A DNA stretch of 64,000 nucleotides from Mesorhizobium sp. B2-4-15 (GCF_006658505.1 NZ_VFUZ01000013.1:1-64000); one strand, 5' to 3'; shown: positions 30,202-40,484, numbered from the stretch's first letter. Program-made: numbers and translations. Notes: generated by a model from the letters alone, not told the origin.

Positions 30202-30294
30202 TATGCCCGGCTAAGACGTTGTCTTATGCCGGGCTAAAGCATTGCCTTATGCCCGGCTAAGGCATTGTCTTATGTCGGGCTGACAACGTTGCCT
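30202..30294. repeat. Four 23-bp tandem repeats before the sigma-54 activator gene
   Basis: Units at 30202-30224, 30225-30247, 30248-30270 and 30271-30294 share the pattern TATGCCCGGCTAAG then GCATTGTCT, with two to six changes each (the last is 24 bp). Adjacent units also read as inverted repeats, for example GCCCGGC-TAAGAC against GTCTTA-T-GCCGGGC. The array ends 14 bases before the GTG start of the activator, on top of its expected promoter or leader. Confidence 0.85.
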
Positions 30295-30308
30295 TGGGAG
30301 GAGGACAC

Positions 30309-32231
<1,923 letters not shown>

Positions 32232-32281
32232 TGTTGCGTCACCTGTGGCGCGCCATGGCGCACGCCACGGGCAACGCAACA
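32232..32281. promoter_or_regulatory. Candidate upstream activator site
   Basis: TGTTGCGT (32232-32239) and ACGCAACA (32274-32281) are perfect inverted arms around an inner GTGGCG/CGCCAC pair. They lie 65-115 bases upstream of the sigma-54 promoter, a usual distance for enhancer binding. Assignment to the adjacent activator is inferred. Confidence 0.5.
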
Positions 32282-32345
32282 GGTCACAACAGCAAGATCA
32301 TTTTAAGGCTCTGATTTCATTACGATCCCTGTGTCGAAAGCATGA

Positions 32346-32363
32346 TTGGCATACCGCTTGCTA
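32346..32363 (+). promoter_or_regulatory. Sigma-54 (-24/-12) promoter of the flavin monooxygenase gene
   Basis: TTGGCAT-N5-TTGCTA matches the consensus YTGGCACG-N4-TTGCW. The invariant GG (32348-32349) and GC (32360-32361) have the required spacing. The monooxygenase start codon is 67 bases downstream and the enhancer-binding protein gene is immediately upstream. Confidence 0.85.
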
Positions 32364-32429
32364 TTTTCCAGGCACACATGCGGAGCCGGGAGGAGGCGCC
32401 CATGGAAACCGAAAAACGGAGGAGAAACC

Positions 32430-34238
32430 ATGCTCGAAAGAACACCCACCACGAAGGCGCAGGCGCTGCTCGACAAGTTCGGAAAGGCGCTGGAGACCGG
32501 CGACATCGACGCGGCGGTCAACTGCTTCCAGGCGGATTGCTACTGGCGCGATCTCGTCACCTTCACCTGGAACCTGAGGACGATGGAGGGCCAGGACCAG
32601 GTCCGCGACATGCTGAAAGCAACCCTGGCGCTGACCGGTCCGAGCGACTGGAAGGTGGCCGAAGGCGAGGAGGCGAGCGAGGCGGACGGCATCACCACCG
32701 CCTGGATCACCTTTGAGACCAAGGTGGCGCGCGGCTTCGGCCTGGTGCGGTTCAAGGGCGACCTGATCTGGACTTTGCTCACCACCATGGCCGAGCTCAA
32801 GGGCCACGAGGAAAAGGCCGGCTTCACCCGTCCGCTCGGCGCCAAGCATGGCCACGGCAAGGACAGGAAATCATGGCGCGAGGAGCGTGACGATGAGGTC
32901 GCCGAACTCGGCCACAGCAAGCAGCCCTATGTGGTGATCATCGGCGGCGGCCAGGGCGGCATCGCGCTCGGCGCGCGCCTGCGCCAGCTCGGCGTACCGG
33001 CCATCATCATCGAGAAGAACGAGCGGCCGGGCGATTCCTGGCGCAAGCGCTACAAGTCGCTCTGCCTGCATGATCCGGTCTGGTACGACCATCTGCCCTA
33101 TATCGATTTTCCCAAGAACTGGCCGGTCTTCGCGCCGAAGGACAAGATCGGCGACTGGCTTGAGATGTACACCAAGGTGATGGAGCTGAATTACTGGTCC
33201 TCCACGACCGCCAGATCCGCGAAGTACGACGAGAAAGCCAGGGAATGGACCATCGTGGTCGAACGCGACGGCAAGGAGATCGTGCTCAAGCCCAAGCAGC
33301 TGGTGCTGGCCACCGGCATGTCGGGCAAGGCGAATTGGCCGAAATACAAAGGCCAGGACATCTTCAAGGGCGAGCAGCAGCATTCCTCGACCCATCCAGG
33401 CCCCGACAAATACCGGGGCAAGAAGGTCGTCGTCATCGGCTCCAACAACTCCGCTCACGACATCTGCGCGGCCCTGTGGGAGGCAGGCGCCGACGTGACC
33501 ATGGTGCAGCGCTCTTCCACCCACATCGTCAAGTCCGATACGCTGATGGATATCGGGCTCGGCGCGCTCTATTCCGAGCAGGCGGTGGAAAACGGCATGA
33601 CGACGCGCAAGGCCGACCTGATCTTCGCCTCGCTGCCCTACCGCATCCTGCACGAGTTCCAGATCCCGCTTTACGAACAGATGAAGGAACGTGACGCGAA
33701 GTTCTATGCGGATCTGGAAAAGGCCGGCTTCCTGCTCGACTGGGGCGATGACGGCTCGGGCCTCTTCATGAAATACCTGCGCCGGGGGTCGGGCTACTAT
33801 ATCGATGTCGGCGCCTGCGACCTCGTCATCGACGGTTCCATCAAGCTCAAAAGCCGGCCAGGTGCAGCGGTGCAGGAATTGACCGAGAGCGGCGTCAAAT
33901 TCGCCGACGGCACCGAATTGCCCGCCGATCTCGTCATCTATGCCACCGGCTATGGTTCGATGAACGGGTGGGCCGCGGACCTCATCTCGCAGGACGTGGC
34001 CGACAAGGTCGGCAAGGTCTGGGGCCTTGGCTCCAACACCGCCAAGGATCCCGGCCCCTGGGAAGGGGAGCAGCGCAACATGTGGAAGCCGACCCAGCAG
34101 GAAGCATTGTGGTTCCACGGCGGCAATCTCCACCAGTCGCGCCACTATTCGCAATATCTGGCGCTACAGCTGAAGGCCCGTCAGGTCGGCTTGCCGACGC
34201 CGGTCTACGGCCTGCAGGAGGTCCACCACAAGGGCTGA
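32430..34238 (+). CDS. Flavin-containing monooxygenase with NTF2/SnoaL-like N-terminal domain
   Basis: The 602-residue protein joins an NTF2/SnoaL-like domain (about 1-130, ALETGDIDAAVNCFQADCYWRDLVTFTWN) to a class B flavin monooxygenase. FAD motif GGGQGG is at about 172-177, the NADPH motif GSNNSA at about 338-343, and between them FKGEQQHSSTH (about 312) corresponds to the FMO fingerprint FxGxxxHxxx(Y/F) with His as last residue. LVIYATGYGSMNGW is the second conserved ATG motif. It should oxygenate a nucleophilic or carbonyl substrate that is not identifiable. ATG 32430 follows GGAGGAG. It sits alone behind a sigma-54 promoter and a hairpin terminator. Confidence 0.88.
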   Translation: MLERTPTTKAQALLDKFGKALETGDIDAAVNCFQADCYWRDLVTFTWNLRTMEGQDQVRDMLKATLALTGPSDWKVAEGEEASEADGITTAWITFETKVARGFGLVRFKGDLIWTLLTTMAELKGHEEKAGFTRPLGAKHGHGKDRKSWREERDDEVAELGHSKQPYVVIIGGGQGGIALGARLRQLGVPAIIIEKNERPGDSWRKRYKSLCLHDPVWYDHLPYIDFPKNWPVFAPKDKIGDWLEMYTKVMELNYWSSTTARSAKYDEKAREWTIVVERDGKEIVLKPKQLVLATGMSGKANWPKYKGQDIFKGEQQHSSTHPGPDKYRGKKVVVIGSNNSAHDICAALWEAGADVTMVQRSSTHIVKSDTLMDIGLGALYSEQAVENGMTTRKADLIFASLPYRILHEFQIPLYEQMKERDAKFYADLEKAGFLLDWGDDGSGLFMKYLRRGSGYYIDVGACDLVIDGSIKLKSRPGAAVQELTESGVKFADGTELPADLVIYATGYGSMNGWAADLISQDVADKVGKVWGLGSNTAKDPGPWEGEQRNMWKPTQQEALWFHGGNLHQSRHYSQYLALQLKARQVGLPTPVYGLQEVHHKG

Positions 34239-34255
34239 AGCAAAAAGGTGGAGTG

Positions 34256-34286
34256 GGACGAAGCCCGGTTGGGTCGGGCTTCGTCC
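34256..34286 (+). terminator. Hairpin after the flavin monooxygenase gene
   Basis: GGACGAAGCCCG and CGGGCTTCGTCC form a perfect 12-bp stem with a 7-base loop. There are few T residues after it on either strand. It abuts the stop of the convergent HD-domain gene, so it may end transcription from both sides. Confidence 0.65.
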
Positions 34287-34877
34287 TTATGTCGCCCTTT
34301 GGGCCGCGAACTCTTCCACGACGCGCTGCAGCAAGGGCACATAGTCGCGAAACGCCCGCGTCTTCATGTTGGCGATCTTGCCGCCCTCGTCCCAGACGCG
34401 GACCCGCACCGCTTCCTCATGGAACGGGTTCTTGCGGAACTCGGCCACCTCCTCGGCGCTCATCGGCCCACCCTGCAGCGACAGCGTATGCACCGAAGCC
34501 GGCGACAGCTTGGAGAAATAGGTCGGGTCGGTGGCGCAGAGATAGCGCTTGGCCGCAACGTGCAGCCGGACGCATTCGACGATCACAGGCGGAAAGAATG
34601 GCGCCAGCACCTCGCCGCCGGCCTCGTCATGGTGCTTGTCCTCGACATCGTCGGGAGAATAGGTGCCGAACTCGCTGGTGTAATGGCCGATGTCGTGCAG
34701 CAGGGCGGCGGCCACCAGCACCTCGGGCGCTCCGTCCTGCTCCGCCAGCCAGGCGCCCTGCAGCATGTGTTCGGACATCGTCACCGGCTCGCCGAGATAG
34801 GATTCCGCACCCCGGCGCTCGAAGATGTCGGCGATGAATTCGACGATGTTGGCCGCGTTCAAATCCCGGCCGCTCAT
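34287..34877 (-). CDS. HD-domain mixed-valent di-iron oxygenase, PhnZ/TmpB-like
   Basis: The 196-residue protein has HD metal ligands His37, His61-Asp62 (LLHDIGHY), His83 and His106. It also has Tyr27 and Glu30 in SYLGE, three residues apart as in the lid Tyr24/Glu27 pair of PhnZ, which sets oxygenases apart from HD phosphohydrolases. TmpB cleaves the C-P bond of (1-hydroxy-2-trimethylammonioethyl)phosphonate to give glycine betaine and phosphate. ATG 34877 overlaps the stop of the Fe/2-oxoglutarate dioxygenase gene (ATGA), and that pairing is the TmpA-TmpB arrangement. The exact phosphonate is inferred, not shown. Confidence 0.82.
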   Translation of the reverse strand: MSGRDLNAANIVEFIADIFERRGAESYLGEPVTMSEHMLQGAWLAEQDGAPEVLVAAALLHDIGHYTSEFGTYSPDDVEDKHHDEAGGEVLAPFFPPVIVECVRLHVAAKRYLCATDPTYFSKLSPASVHTLSLQGGPMSAEEVAEFRKNPFHEEAVRVRVWDEGGKIANMKTRAFRDYVPLLQRVVEEFAAQRAT

Positions 34878-36025
34878 TCCGCGGCCTCCTTGAAGCCGTG
34901 CTCGATCGCCGCGAGCGTCGACAACAGGCCATCCTTGTCGGCGTAGCATCCCTGCAGCCAGCGCTTGCCCGTACCTGAAAACGCCTTGCGGGCATGCATG
35001 ACCCGTGTGTTGTCGACGATGAAGGCCTGGCCCGCCTCCAGCTTGAAGGTCACTTCGAAGGACGGATCCTCGATCAGCTTGGCGAACCGGCGATAGGCGC
35101 CATAGTAGGCGTCCATGTCGGCGAAAGGCACGTCGACGACAGGCGCCAGCGAGCGGTTGTTGAAGCGGATGCAGATCAACTCGCCATCCGGTCCAAGCTC
35201 GATCATCGGACGCTTGGATTGCAGCCTAACGCCGGATGAGCCGGCATATTCGAAACGCGCCGGACAGGAACTCAACAGCCGGAGGCCTTCAGGGTTCTCG
35301 GCCTGCAGCGCCGCCGCGACGGCAAAACCGTCGACAACGCTGGATTCCCCACCCTCCACCGTATTCTCGATGCAGGACAGGATCTGCAGGGTCGGCACCG
35401 GATCGCGATAGGGGTTGTCCGTATGCGCCTGGAGGCCGAGATTGGTGTAAGCGAGATTGTTCGGGTTGACCTCGGCGCGCACTTCGAACCAGCGGCCGTA
35501 GTTGGTCTCCCTGATATAGCCGAACAGATCGGAGACCTTGCACAATGCCCCGGATTCCGCCGGCAGGCCGTCCATCACGGCAAAGCCATAGGTCCTCACC
35601 GCGGAAAGCCAATCGCGCAGGACTGTACGGTCACGGCTGGCGGCAGCGTAGCCGGCGCGCGGGACCGAGTTCTGCATGCTGGCCTTGGTCCAGCGCACAA
35701 TATCCTCTCCGGTCCAGCCAGCCCCGCGCGCCGTATCGCGATCGTAGGCATTGGCGCTCAACCAGGCAGTCGGAAAGCTGACGGTCTTCTGCTCCGGCAC
35801 GAAGCTGATCTCGAGGGCATCGCCCTTGATCGCGGCCGCGCTGATCTTCGTGTCGGCCGAAATGTCGAGGATGGTAATCAGGCGCTGGCCGTTGCCGGCG
35901 CTGCGCGTCTTGTCGTCCAGCGCATTGTCGCGCAGCCACATGGCATGAAAGCGGGTGCGCCTCCCGCCCTGCCAGCCGAGTTCGATTGTTCCGCCGTCGT
36001 CGCCAATCAGCGCGTGGGTCAACAT
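34874..36025 (-). CDS. Fe(II)/2-oxoglutarate dioxygenase, TmpA/gamma-butyrobetaine-hydroxylase-like
   Basis: The 383-residue protein belongs to the gamma-butyrobetaine hydroxylase family: an N-terminal DUF971-like domain ([17 protein letters not shown]) and a TauD-type jelly roll with iron ligands His201, Asp203 (QAHTDNPY) and His344 (RVMHARKAF), plus Arg355 for 2-oxoglutarate. The zinc-binding Cys residues of animal enzymes are missing in the N-terminal domain. Because it is translationally coupled to a PhnZ-like oxygenase, I favour TmpA, which hydroxylates 2-trimethylaminoethylphosphonate, over carnitine synthesis. ATG 36025 follows AGGA; the frame upstream lacks similarity. Confidence 0.85.
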   Translation of the reverse strand: MLTHALIGDDGGTIELGWQGGRRTRFHAMWLRDNALDDKTRSAGNGQRLITILDISADTKISAAAIKGDALEISFVPEQKTVSFPTAWLSANAYDRDTARGAGWTGEDIVRWTKASMQNSVPRAGYAAASRDRTVLRDWLSAVRTYGFAVMDGLPAESGALCKVSDLFGYIRETNYGRWFEVRAEVNPNNLAYTNLGLQAHTDNPYRDPVPTLQILSCIENTVEGGESSVVDGFAVAAALQAENPEGLRLLSSCPARFEYAGSSGVRLQSKRPMIELGPDGELICIRFNNRSLAPVVDVPFADMDAYYGAYRRFAKLIEDPSFEVTFKLEAGQAFIVDNTRVMHARKAFSGTGKRWLQGCYADKDGLLSTLAAIEHGFKEAAE

Positions 36026-36145
36026 GGAAATCCTGTTCCTGTCCGTTACGGCCCACGGTCCGATCCATGGGTTTCGATTGCATGTTGACCGCGCGAACGG
36101 CATAACTCAAATTATCGTTTTTTGGCCAATGACCGCAAATAGCTA

Positions 36146-37033
36146 ATGGCTCGAAAACCCATTCCCTCCCTGCTCCCGCTCGACTGGCTGCGCAGTTTCG
36201 AGGCCTCGGCACGACTGTCGAACTTCACGGCGGCGGCGGCCGAACTCGGCCTGACACAGGCAGCCGTCAGCCAGCATATCCGGCTGCTCGAGGAACGATT
36301 GAAGACGCGTCTGTTCTCGCGGCTGGCGCGTGGTGTCGCGCTGTCGCCGGAGGGCGCCGCCTATCTGCCGCACATCCAGTCGGCCTTCGCCACCATCTCC
36401 AGCAGCACGACGGAACTGTTCGAACCGCGTGCCGTCCAGACCGTCTCGATCCGGGTGCCGATCTCCTTCGCCTTGCTGGTGCTGGTCCCGGCGCTGCCTG
36501 ATCTTGCCGAGGCGCTGCCGCGCATCCAGCTCGATCTGGTGACGATCCATCGCCCGACCGACTACGACCTGCCGGGCTCCGGGCTCGACGTCCGTTTCGG
36601 CAACGGATCCTTTCCCGGACGCGAGGCCGACAGGCTGACGGCCGAGCAGCTTGTGCCGGTGGCCAGCCCGGCCCTGGCCGGCGCCGCCGACTGGACATCC
36701 CTGCCGCTGCTTCTGGTCGCCGGCGCGCGCGAGATGTGGGCGGAATGGTTCGCGGCGGCCGGATTGGCCGGCCACCCCCAGCGATCCCACCGCTTCGACA
36801 GTTTCGTCGCCGCGATGGAAGCGGCGAGTGCCGGCGCCGGCGTGCTTCTGGGGTCGCGGCCGCTCGTCGACGCGGCACTCAAAAACAGGACCTTGGTGCC
36901 ACTTTCCGATTTCGAGCTCTCCAGCACCTCGGGCCATTTCCTGACCCGGGCGCCGACCGTGCGCCTGACCAGTGCCGAGCAGGATTTCCGCCGGTGGTTG
37001 CTGAGCCGCCTCTCCAGTGCGGCTTCGGCCTGA
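36146..37033 (+). CDS. LysR family regulator (GcvA-like), divergent from tmpAB-like genes
   Basis: The 295-residue protein starts with a LysR helix-turn-helix (LDWLRSFEASARLSNFTAAAAELGLTQAAVSQHIRLLEERLKTRLFSR) followed by an effector domain (about 93-290) with the GcvA-type DVRFGNG segment. LysR regulators usually control a divergent gene, here the oxygenase pair starting 120 bases away. The inducer could be the phosphonate or a product, but nothing in the sequence says so. The stop lies ten bases from the convergent acetyltransferase gene. Confidence 0.93.
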   Translation: MARKPIPSLLPLDWLRSFEASARLSNFTAAAAELGLTQAAVSQHIRLLEERLKTRLFSRLARGVALSPEGAAYLPHIQSAFATISSSTTELFEPRAVQTVSIRVPISFALLVLVPALPDLAEALPRIQLDLVTIHRPTDYDLPGSGLDVRFGNGSFPGREADRLTAEQLVPVASPALAGAADWTSLPLLLVAGAREMWAEWFAAAGLAGHPQRSHRFDSFVAAMEAASAGAGVLLGSRPLVDAALKNRTLVPLSDFELSSTSGHFLTRAPTVRLTSAEQDFRRWLLSRLSSAASA

Positions 37034-37043
37034 CGGCGCGGAA

Positions 37044-37574
37044 CTACCGCGACGGAGTGCCTATACGCTTCCAGTAGATCAGCGTGCCGGTCAGCCCACC
37101 ATGCGGCTTCAGCGCATAGTCCGGTATTTCCCCGGTCAAAGTGAAACCGAGTTTTTCGTAGAGGCCCGAAGCACCTTCTTCGGTCGCCGTGTCCAGAACC
37201 AGCAGCGTACGCCCCGTCTCGGCGGCGAAACGCTCCGCCGCTTTCATCAGACGCGTTCCGACACCCCTGCCCCGGTATTCGACCGATGTCATCAGCTTGG
37301 CGATCTCGGCCCGGTGCGGCTGGTTGGGCGGGCAGTCGAGCAGCAAGGTGACGGTGCCGACCAGGGCTCTGCCATCCCACGCGCCAAGCACCATCCTTTC
37401 GCCTCTTGCCGCCGCGGCCAGCGACCGCTCCCAGAATGCGCTTGCCGCCTCGGGCGCCAACGGATGCATGAAGCTGACCGAACCGCCGGCGGCAACCGTC
37501 TCGACCAGCAGGTCAGTCAGCATAGGCAACGTCTCGGCACTGGCGCTCAGGGCTCGGATTTCGATGGAATTCAT
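37044..37574 (-). CDS. GNAT family N-acetyltransferase
   Basis: The 176-residue protein has a single GNAT domain: GTVTLLLDCPPNQPHRAEIAKLMTSVEYRGRGVGTRLMKAAERFA, with the acetyl-CoA pyrophosphate loop RGRGVG (about residues 105-110), and the C-terminal LVLDTATEEGASGLYEKLGFTLTGEIPDYAL. ATG 37574 is the start because similarity begins there. It resembles phosphinothricin/streptothricin-type acetyltransferases, but the substrate is unknown. Confidence 0.88.
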   Translation of the reverse strand: MNSIEIRALSASAETLPMLTDLLVETVAAGGSVSFMHPLAPEAASAFWERSLAAAARGERMVLGAWDGRALVGTVTLLLDCPPNQPHRAEIAKLMTSVEYRGRGVGTRLMKAAERFAAETGRTLLVLDTATEEGASGLYEKLGFTLTGEIPDYALKPHGGLTGTLIYWKRIGTPSR

Positions 37575-37620
37575 GCCTGGTCCTCTGGAAACGGTGAATG
37601 GGCTCGGTTGTGTGCCGGCG

Positions 37621-37929
37621 TCAGTCGAGATGGCGCACGCGGCGTCGCTTGCGCGCGGCCTTGATGGCGCTGATGCGCTCGGCGTCGTATTCCCTGAGGT
37701 GCCGACCGCGCTCGAGTATCTCGAGCGTGTATTCCTCATAGGTCAGGCCCAGCCGTTCGGCCTTGTCCATGCGCATCAGCATGACGTCCCGGCTCGGCGC
37801 CTTCCATGCCTTGGCGTGCGCCGCCTGCCAAGCTAGGAAGATATACGGATCGCCCTTGCCCCATGGCGGCCCCTTGTAATCGTCAAGCGGCGGCCCCCCA
37901 TTGTGGGAGCGCTTTGGCCGTCTTGCCAT
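37621..37929 (-). CDS. Small hypothetical protein co-transcribed with an XRE-cupin regulator
   Basis: The 102-residue product is basic and starts MARRPKRSHNGGPPLDD, then has a Trp-rich middle (GPPWGKGDPYIFLAWQAAHAKAWKAP), a YEEYTLEILERGRHL helix and ends KAARKRRRVRHLD. I do not recognise a family beyond uncharacterised rhizobial proteins. It starts four bases after the stop of the XRE-cupin regulator gene, so they form one unit. The basic tail could bind nucleic acid, but that is only a guess. Confidence 0.7.
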   Translation of the reverse strand: MARRPKRSHNGGPPLDDYKGPPWGKGDPYIFLAWQAAHAKAWKAPSRDVMLMRMDKAERLGLTYEEYTLEILERGRHLREYDAERISAIKAARKRRRVRHLD

Positions 37930-37933
37930 GATG

Positions 37934-38497
37934 TCAGCCCCTGACCAGCGCCACGAGATAGTCGGCGCCCGCCTCCAGGGCATGGAAGGTGCAGTCCGAC
38001 GGCGCTCCGAGCGCCAGGCAGTCGCCGGGCTCCAGCCTGTGCACCACATCACCCTCGGTGAAGTCGAGCCGGCCGGAAATCAGCCAGATCTGCTGCTTGA
38101 TGAAGGCGTAGGACGCCGACGGCAAGCTGACCCTGGCGCCGGCCGGCAGATGCACCTTGATCAATTCGAGCGGCATGTCGCAGGCCGGTGACAGATGCCG
38201 CCTGACATAGCCCGTGTCGGGATCGCGCCACACCGGCTGGTCGGCCTCGCGCAGCACCCCGCCACCTTGCAATTCCACCCGCGCGATGAGGGTCGACAGC
38301 GTCATGCCGAAGGCCGCCGCGATGCGCACCAGAAGGGTCGCCGTCGGGCTGGTCATGCCGCGCTCGATCGTGCTCAGCATCGCCTTGGAAACGCCGGACC
38401 GCTCGGCGAGCTCGGCCAATGACCAGTCCCGCATGGTCCGTTCGGTACGGATTCGCCTGCCGATGCCCTGGGAAATATCGTTCGCTATATCATCCAT
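37934..38497 (-). CDS. XRE family regulator with C-terminal cupin domain
   Basis: The 187-residue protein combines an N-terminal helix-turn-helix (IGRRIRTERTMRDWSLAELAERSGVSKAMLSTIERGMTSPTATLLVRIAAAFGM, about 12-65) with a cupin (about 115-185, LPAGARVSLPSASYAFIKQQIWLISGRLDFTEGDVVHRLEPGDCLALG). Such regulators sense small ligands through the cupin. ATG 38497 fits the fold. A perfect inverted repeat TTCGCTATA/TATAGCGAA straddles the start codon, suggesting that it represses itself and the small gene after it. Confidence 0.93.
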   Translation of the reverse strand: MDDIANDISQGIGRRIRTERTMRDWSLAELAERSGVSKAMLSTIERGMTSPTATLLVRIAAAFGMTLSTLIARVELQGGGVLREADQPVWRDPDTGYVRRHLSPACDMPLELIKVHLPAGARVSLPSASYAFIKQQIWLISGRLDFTEGDVVHRLEPGDCLALGAPSDCTFHALEAGADYLVALVRG

Positions 38498-38514
38498 TCG
38501 TCCGTTATAGCGAA
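38481..38514. promoter_or_regulatory. Candidate operator overlapping the XRE-cupin start codon
   Basis: TTCGCTATA (38481-38489) and TATAGCGAA (38506-38514) are perfect 9-bp inverted arms 16 bases apart, about 2.5 helical turns between centres. The regulator start codon (38495-38497) lies between them. Confidence 0.7.
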
Positions 38515-38633
38515 ACTCCGACAATGGAGAAGAGCCATTTTGCGACAATTTTCAACAAACCCTTAATCCTCCTTACACCATCCAGCCTCATCCGACCTTA
38601 ACCCCATTCCGCTAGGGTCCATGTTCCAGGGAA

Positions 38634-40484
38634 ATGGGGATTGGCCTGTCCATGTATGTCGAACGCGAAGCTTCCGTCGGAGGACCGACATCGCAGGAGC
38701 GCCGCAACGCAGAGCAGAACGAACGGCGCATCCTGGGCAATGTCGTGCAATGCGACGGCGCGCGCGCCACCATAAGCGCCTATGCCGACGACATTGACGG
38801 CGCCGTCACCGGCCTGTGGACGGTCGGCAAGATGATCTCCATCAATCTGGGCACGACGCGAACCGTCGGCCTGGTCTATGCCATCGGCAAATCGGACCGC
38901 GCCTGGAGCGATGAGGGCCAGAACGCCATCGAGGTCAGCATCGAGCTGATTGGTGAAGTCCGCGACGCGGCCGAACCCGGCGCCAAGCCAATCTTCGACC
39001 GCGGCATCACCACCTATCCACACATTGGCGCCGTCGCGCATCGCATCCGCAGCCGCGACCTCCAGGCCGTCTACGACCTGGCCGGCCGACATTCCATCAC
39101 CATCGGCTCGCTGTCACAGGACGAGGCGATCGCCGCCAACATCGCCATCGACGACACGCTGGCGCGCCATTTCGCCATCGTCGGCACCACCGGCGTCGGC
39201 AAGTCCACCGCCGTCTCGCTGCTGCTGCGCAAATCGATCACGGCGCGACCCGACCTGCGCATCCTGATCCTCGACCCGCATAACGAGTTCGCGGCCTCGC
39301 TGCCCGAATATTGCGTCAAGGTCGATTCCAAGACGCTCGACCTGCCGTTCTGGATGTTCCGGCTGGAGGAATTCGCCGAAGTGCTGTTTCGGGGCCGTGA
39401 AACGGTCCCGGAAGAAATCGACGCTTTGCGCGATCTCATTCCGCTCGCCAAGAATCTCTACCGCAACCCGAGCTCGGGCGCCTATCTCAGGCGCGGCAGC
39501 GATGCGCTGACCGCCGATACGCCTGTGCCTTACCGCATCGCCGACCTGCTCAAGCAGATCGACGAGCGCATGGGCATGCTCGAAAGCAAGAACGACCGCC
39601 CGACGCTCAAATCGCTGAAGACGCGGATCGAATCGGCGGCCGCCGATCCGCGCTACCGCTTCATGTTCAACTCGCGCCTGATCGAGGACACCATCCACGA
39701 GACGATCGGCAACATTTTCCGCGTGCCGCATCACGGCCGCCCGGTAACCTGCTTCGAGATGGCCGGCATGCCCTCCGAAGTGGTCAACTCCGTCTGTTCG
39801 GTGCTGGCGCGCCTGGCCTTCGACCTTGCTTTGTGGAGCGAGGGCAAGCTGCAACTCCTGCTGCTGTGCGAGGAAGCGCACCGCTACATGCCGGCCGATG
39901 CGCGCCTCGGCTTTGCGCCGACACGCCACGCGCTGTCGCGCATCGCCAAGGAAGGCCGCAAATATGGCTGCTACCTCGGCGTCGTCACCCAGCGTCCGGG
40001 CGAGCTCGACCCGACCATCCTGTCACAGTGCTCGACCTTCTTCGCCATGCGGCTCGCCAACGAGCAGGACCAGGCGATCATCCGCTCGGCCATCGCCGAC
40101 TCGTCCGCCTCCACGCTGGCCTTCCTGTCGTCGATGGGCCAGCGCGAAGCCATTGCCTTCGGCGAAGGCGTGGCGACGACGATGCGGCTGAAATTCGAAA
40201 GACTGCCGGCGCAGCTGATCCCCGGCACGTCCAGGCGCGAAGAAACCGCGTCGCCGAAGAGCGGCGACGATGTCGACCTGGTGGCGATCGTCGAGCGGTT
40301 GCGCAACGTGCCGAAGCCACAGCAGCAGGCGATCCCCTTCGCCGAGGTGGTCGATTCCGGCCGGCAGGCCGGTGATCCTGATTATCGCAAGCCGGCAACC
40401 GCCCGAGTCCAGTCGGACGACGATTTCGACATGCGCTACGGCCTCAAACCCGCGACCTTCGGCCTGCGTCCCCAGAACGATTGA
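38634..40484 (+). CDS. HerA-like hexameric ATPase/helicase (DUF87)
   Basis: The 616-residue protein is an FtsK/HerA-superfamily ATPase. An N-terminal HAS-barrel-like domain (about 20-140) precedes Walker A GTTGVGKST (about 184-192), Walker B LLLLCEEAHRYMP and the arginine-finger region around RIAKEGRKYGCYLGVVTQRPGELDPTILSQCSTFFAMRL. HerA translocates DNA with the nuclease NurA in archaea and some bacteria, but no NurA-like gene is next to it. ATG 38634 or the in-frame ATG at 38652 could be the start. The gene stands alone. Confidence 0.85.
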   Translation: MGIGLSMYVEREASVGGPTSQERRNAEQNERRILGNVVQCDGARATISAYADDIDGAVTGLWTVGKMISINLGTTRTVGLVYAIGKSDRAWSDEGQNAIEVSIELIGEVRDAAEPGAKPIFDRGITTYPHIGAVAHRIRSRDLQAVYDLAGRHSITIGSLSQDEAIAANIAIDDTLARHFAIVGTTGVGKSTAVSLLLRKSITARPDLRILILDPHNEFAASLPEYCVKVDSKTLDLPFWMFRLEEFAEVLFRGRETVPEEIDALRDLIPLAKNLYRNPSSGAYLRRGSDALTADTPVPYRIADLLKQIDERMGMLESKNDRPTLKSLKTRIESAAADPRYRFMFNSRLIEDTIHETIGNIFRVPHHGRPVTCFEMAGMPSEVVNSVCSVLARLAFDLALWSEGKLQLLLLCEEAHRYMPADARLGFAPTRHALSRIAKEGRKYGCYLGVVTQRPGELDPTILSQCSTFFAMRLANEQDQAIIRSAIADSSASTLAFLSSMGQREAIAFGEGVATTMRLKFERLPAQLIPGTSRREETASPKSGDDVDLVAIVERLRNVPKPQQQAIPFAEVVDSGRQAGDPDYRKPATARVQSDDDFDMRYGLKPATFGLRPQND

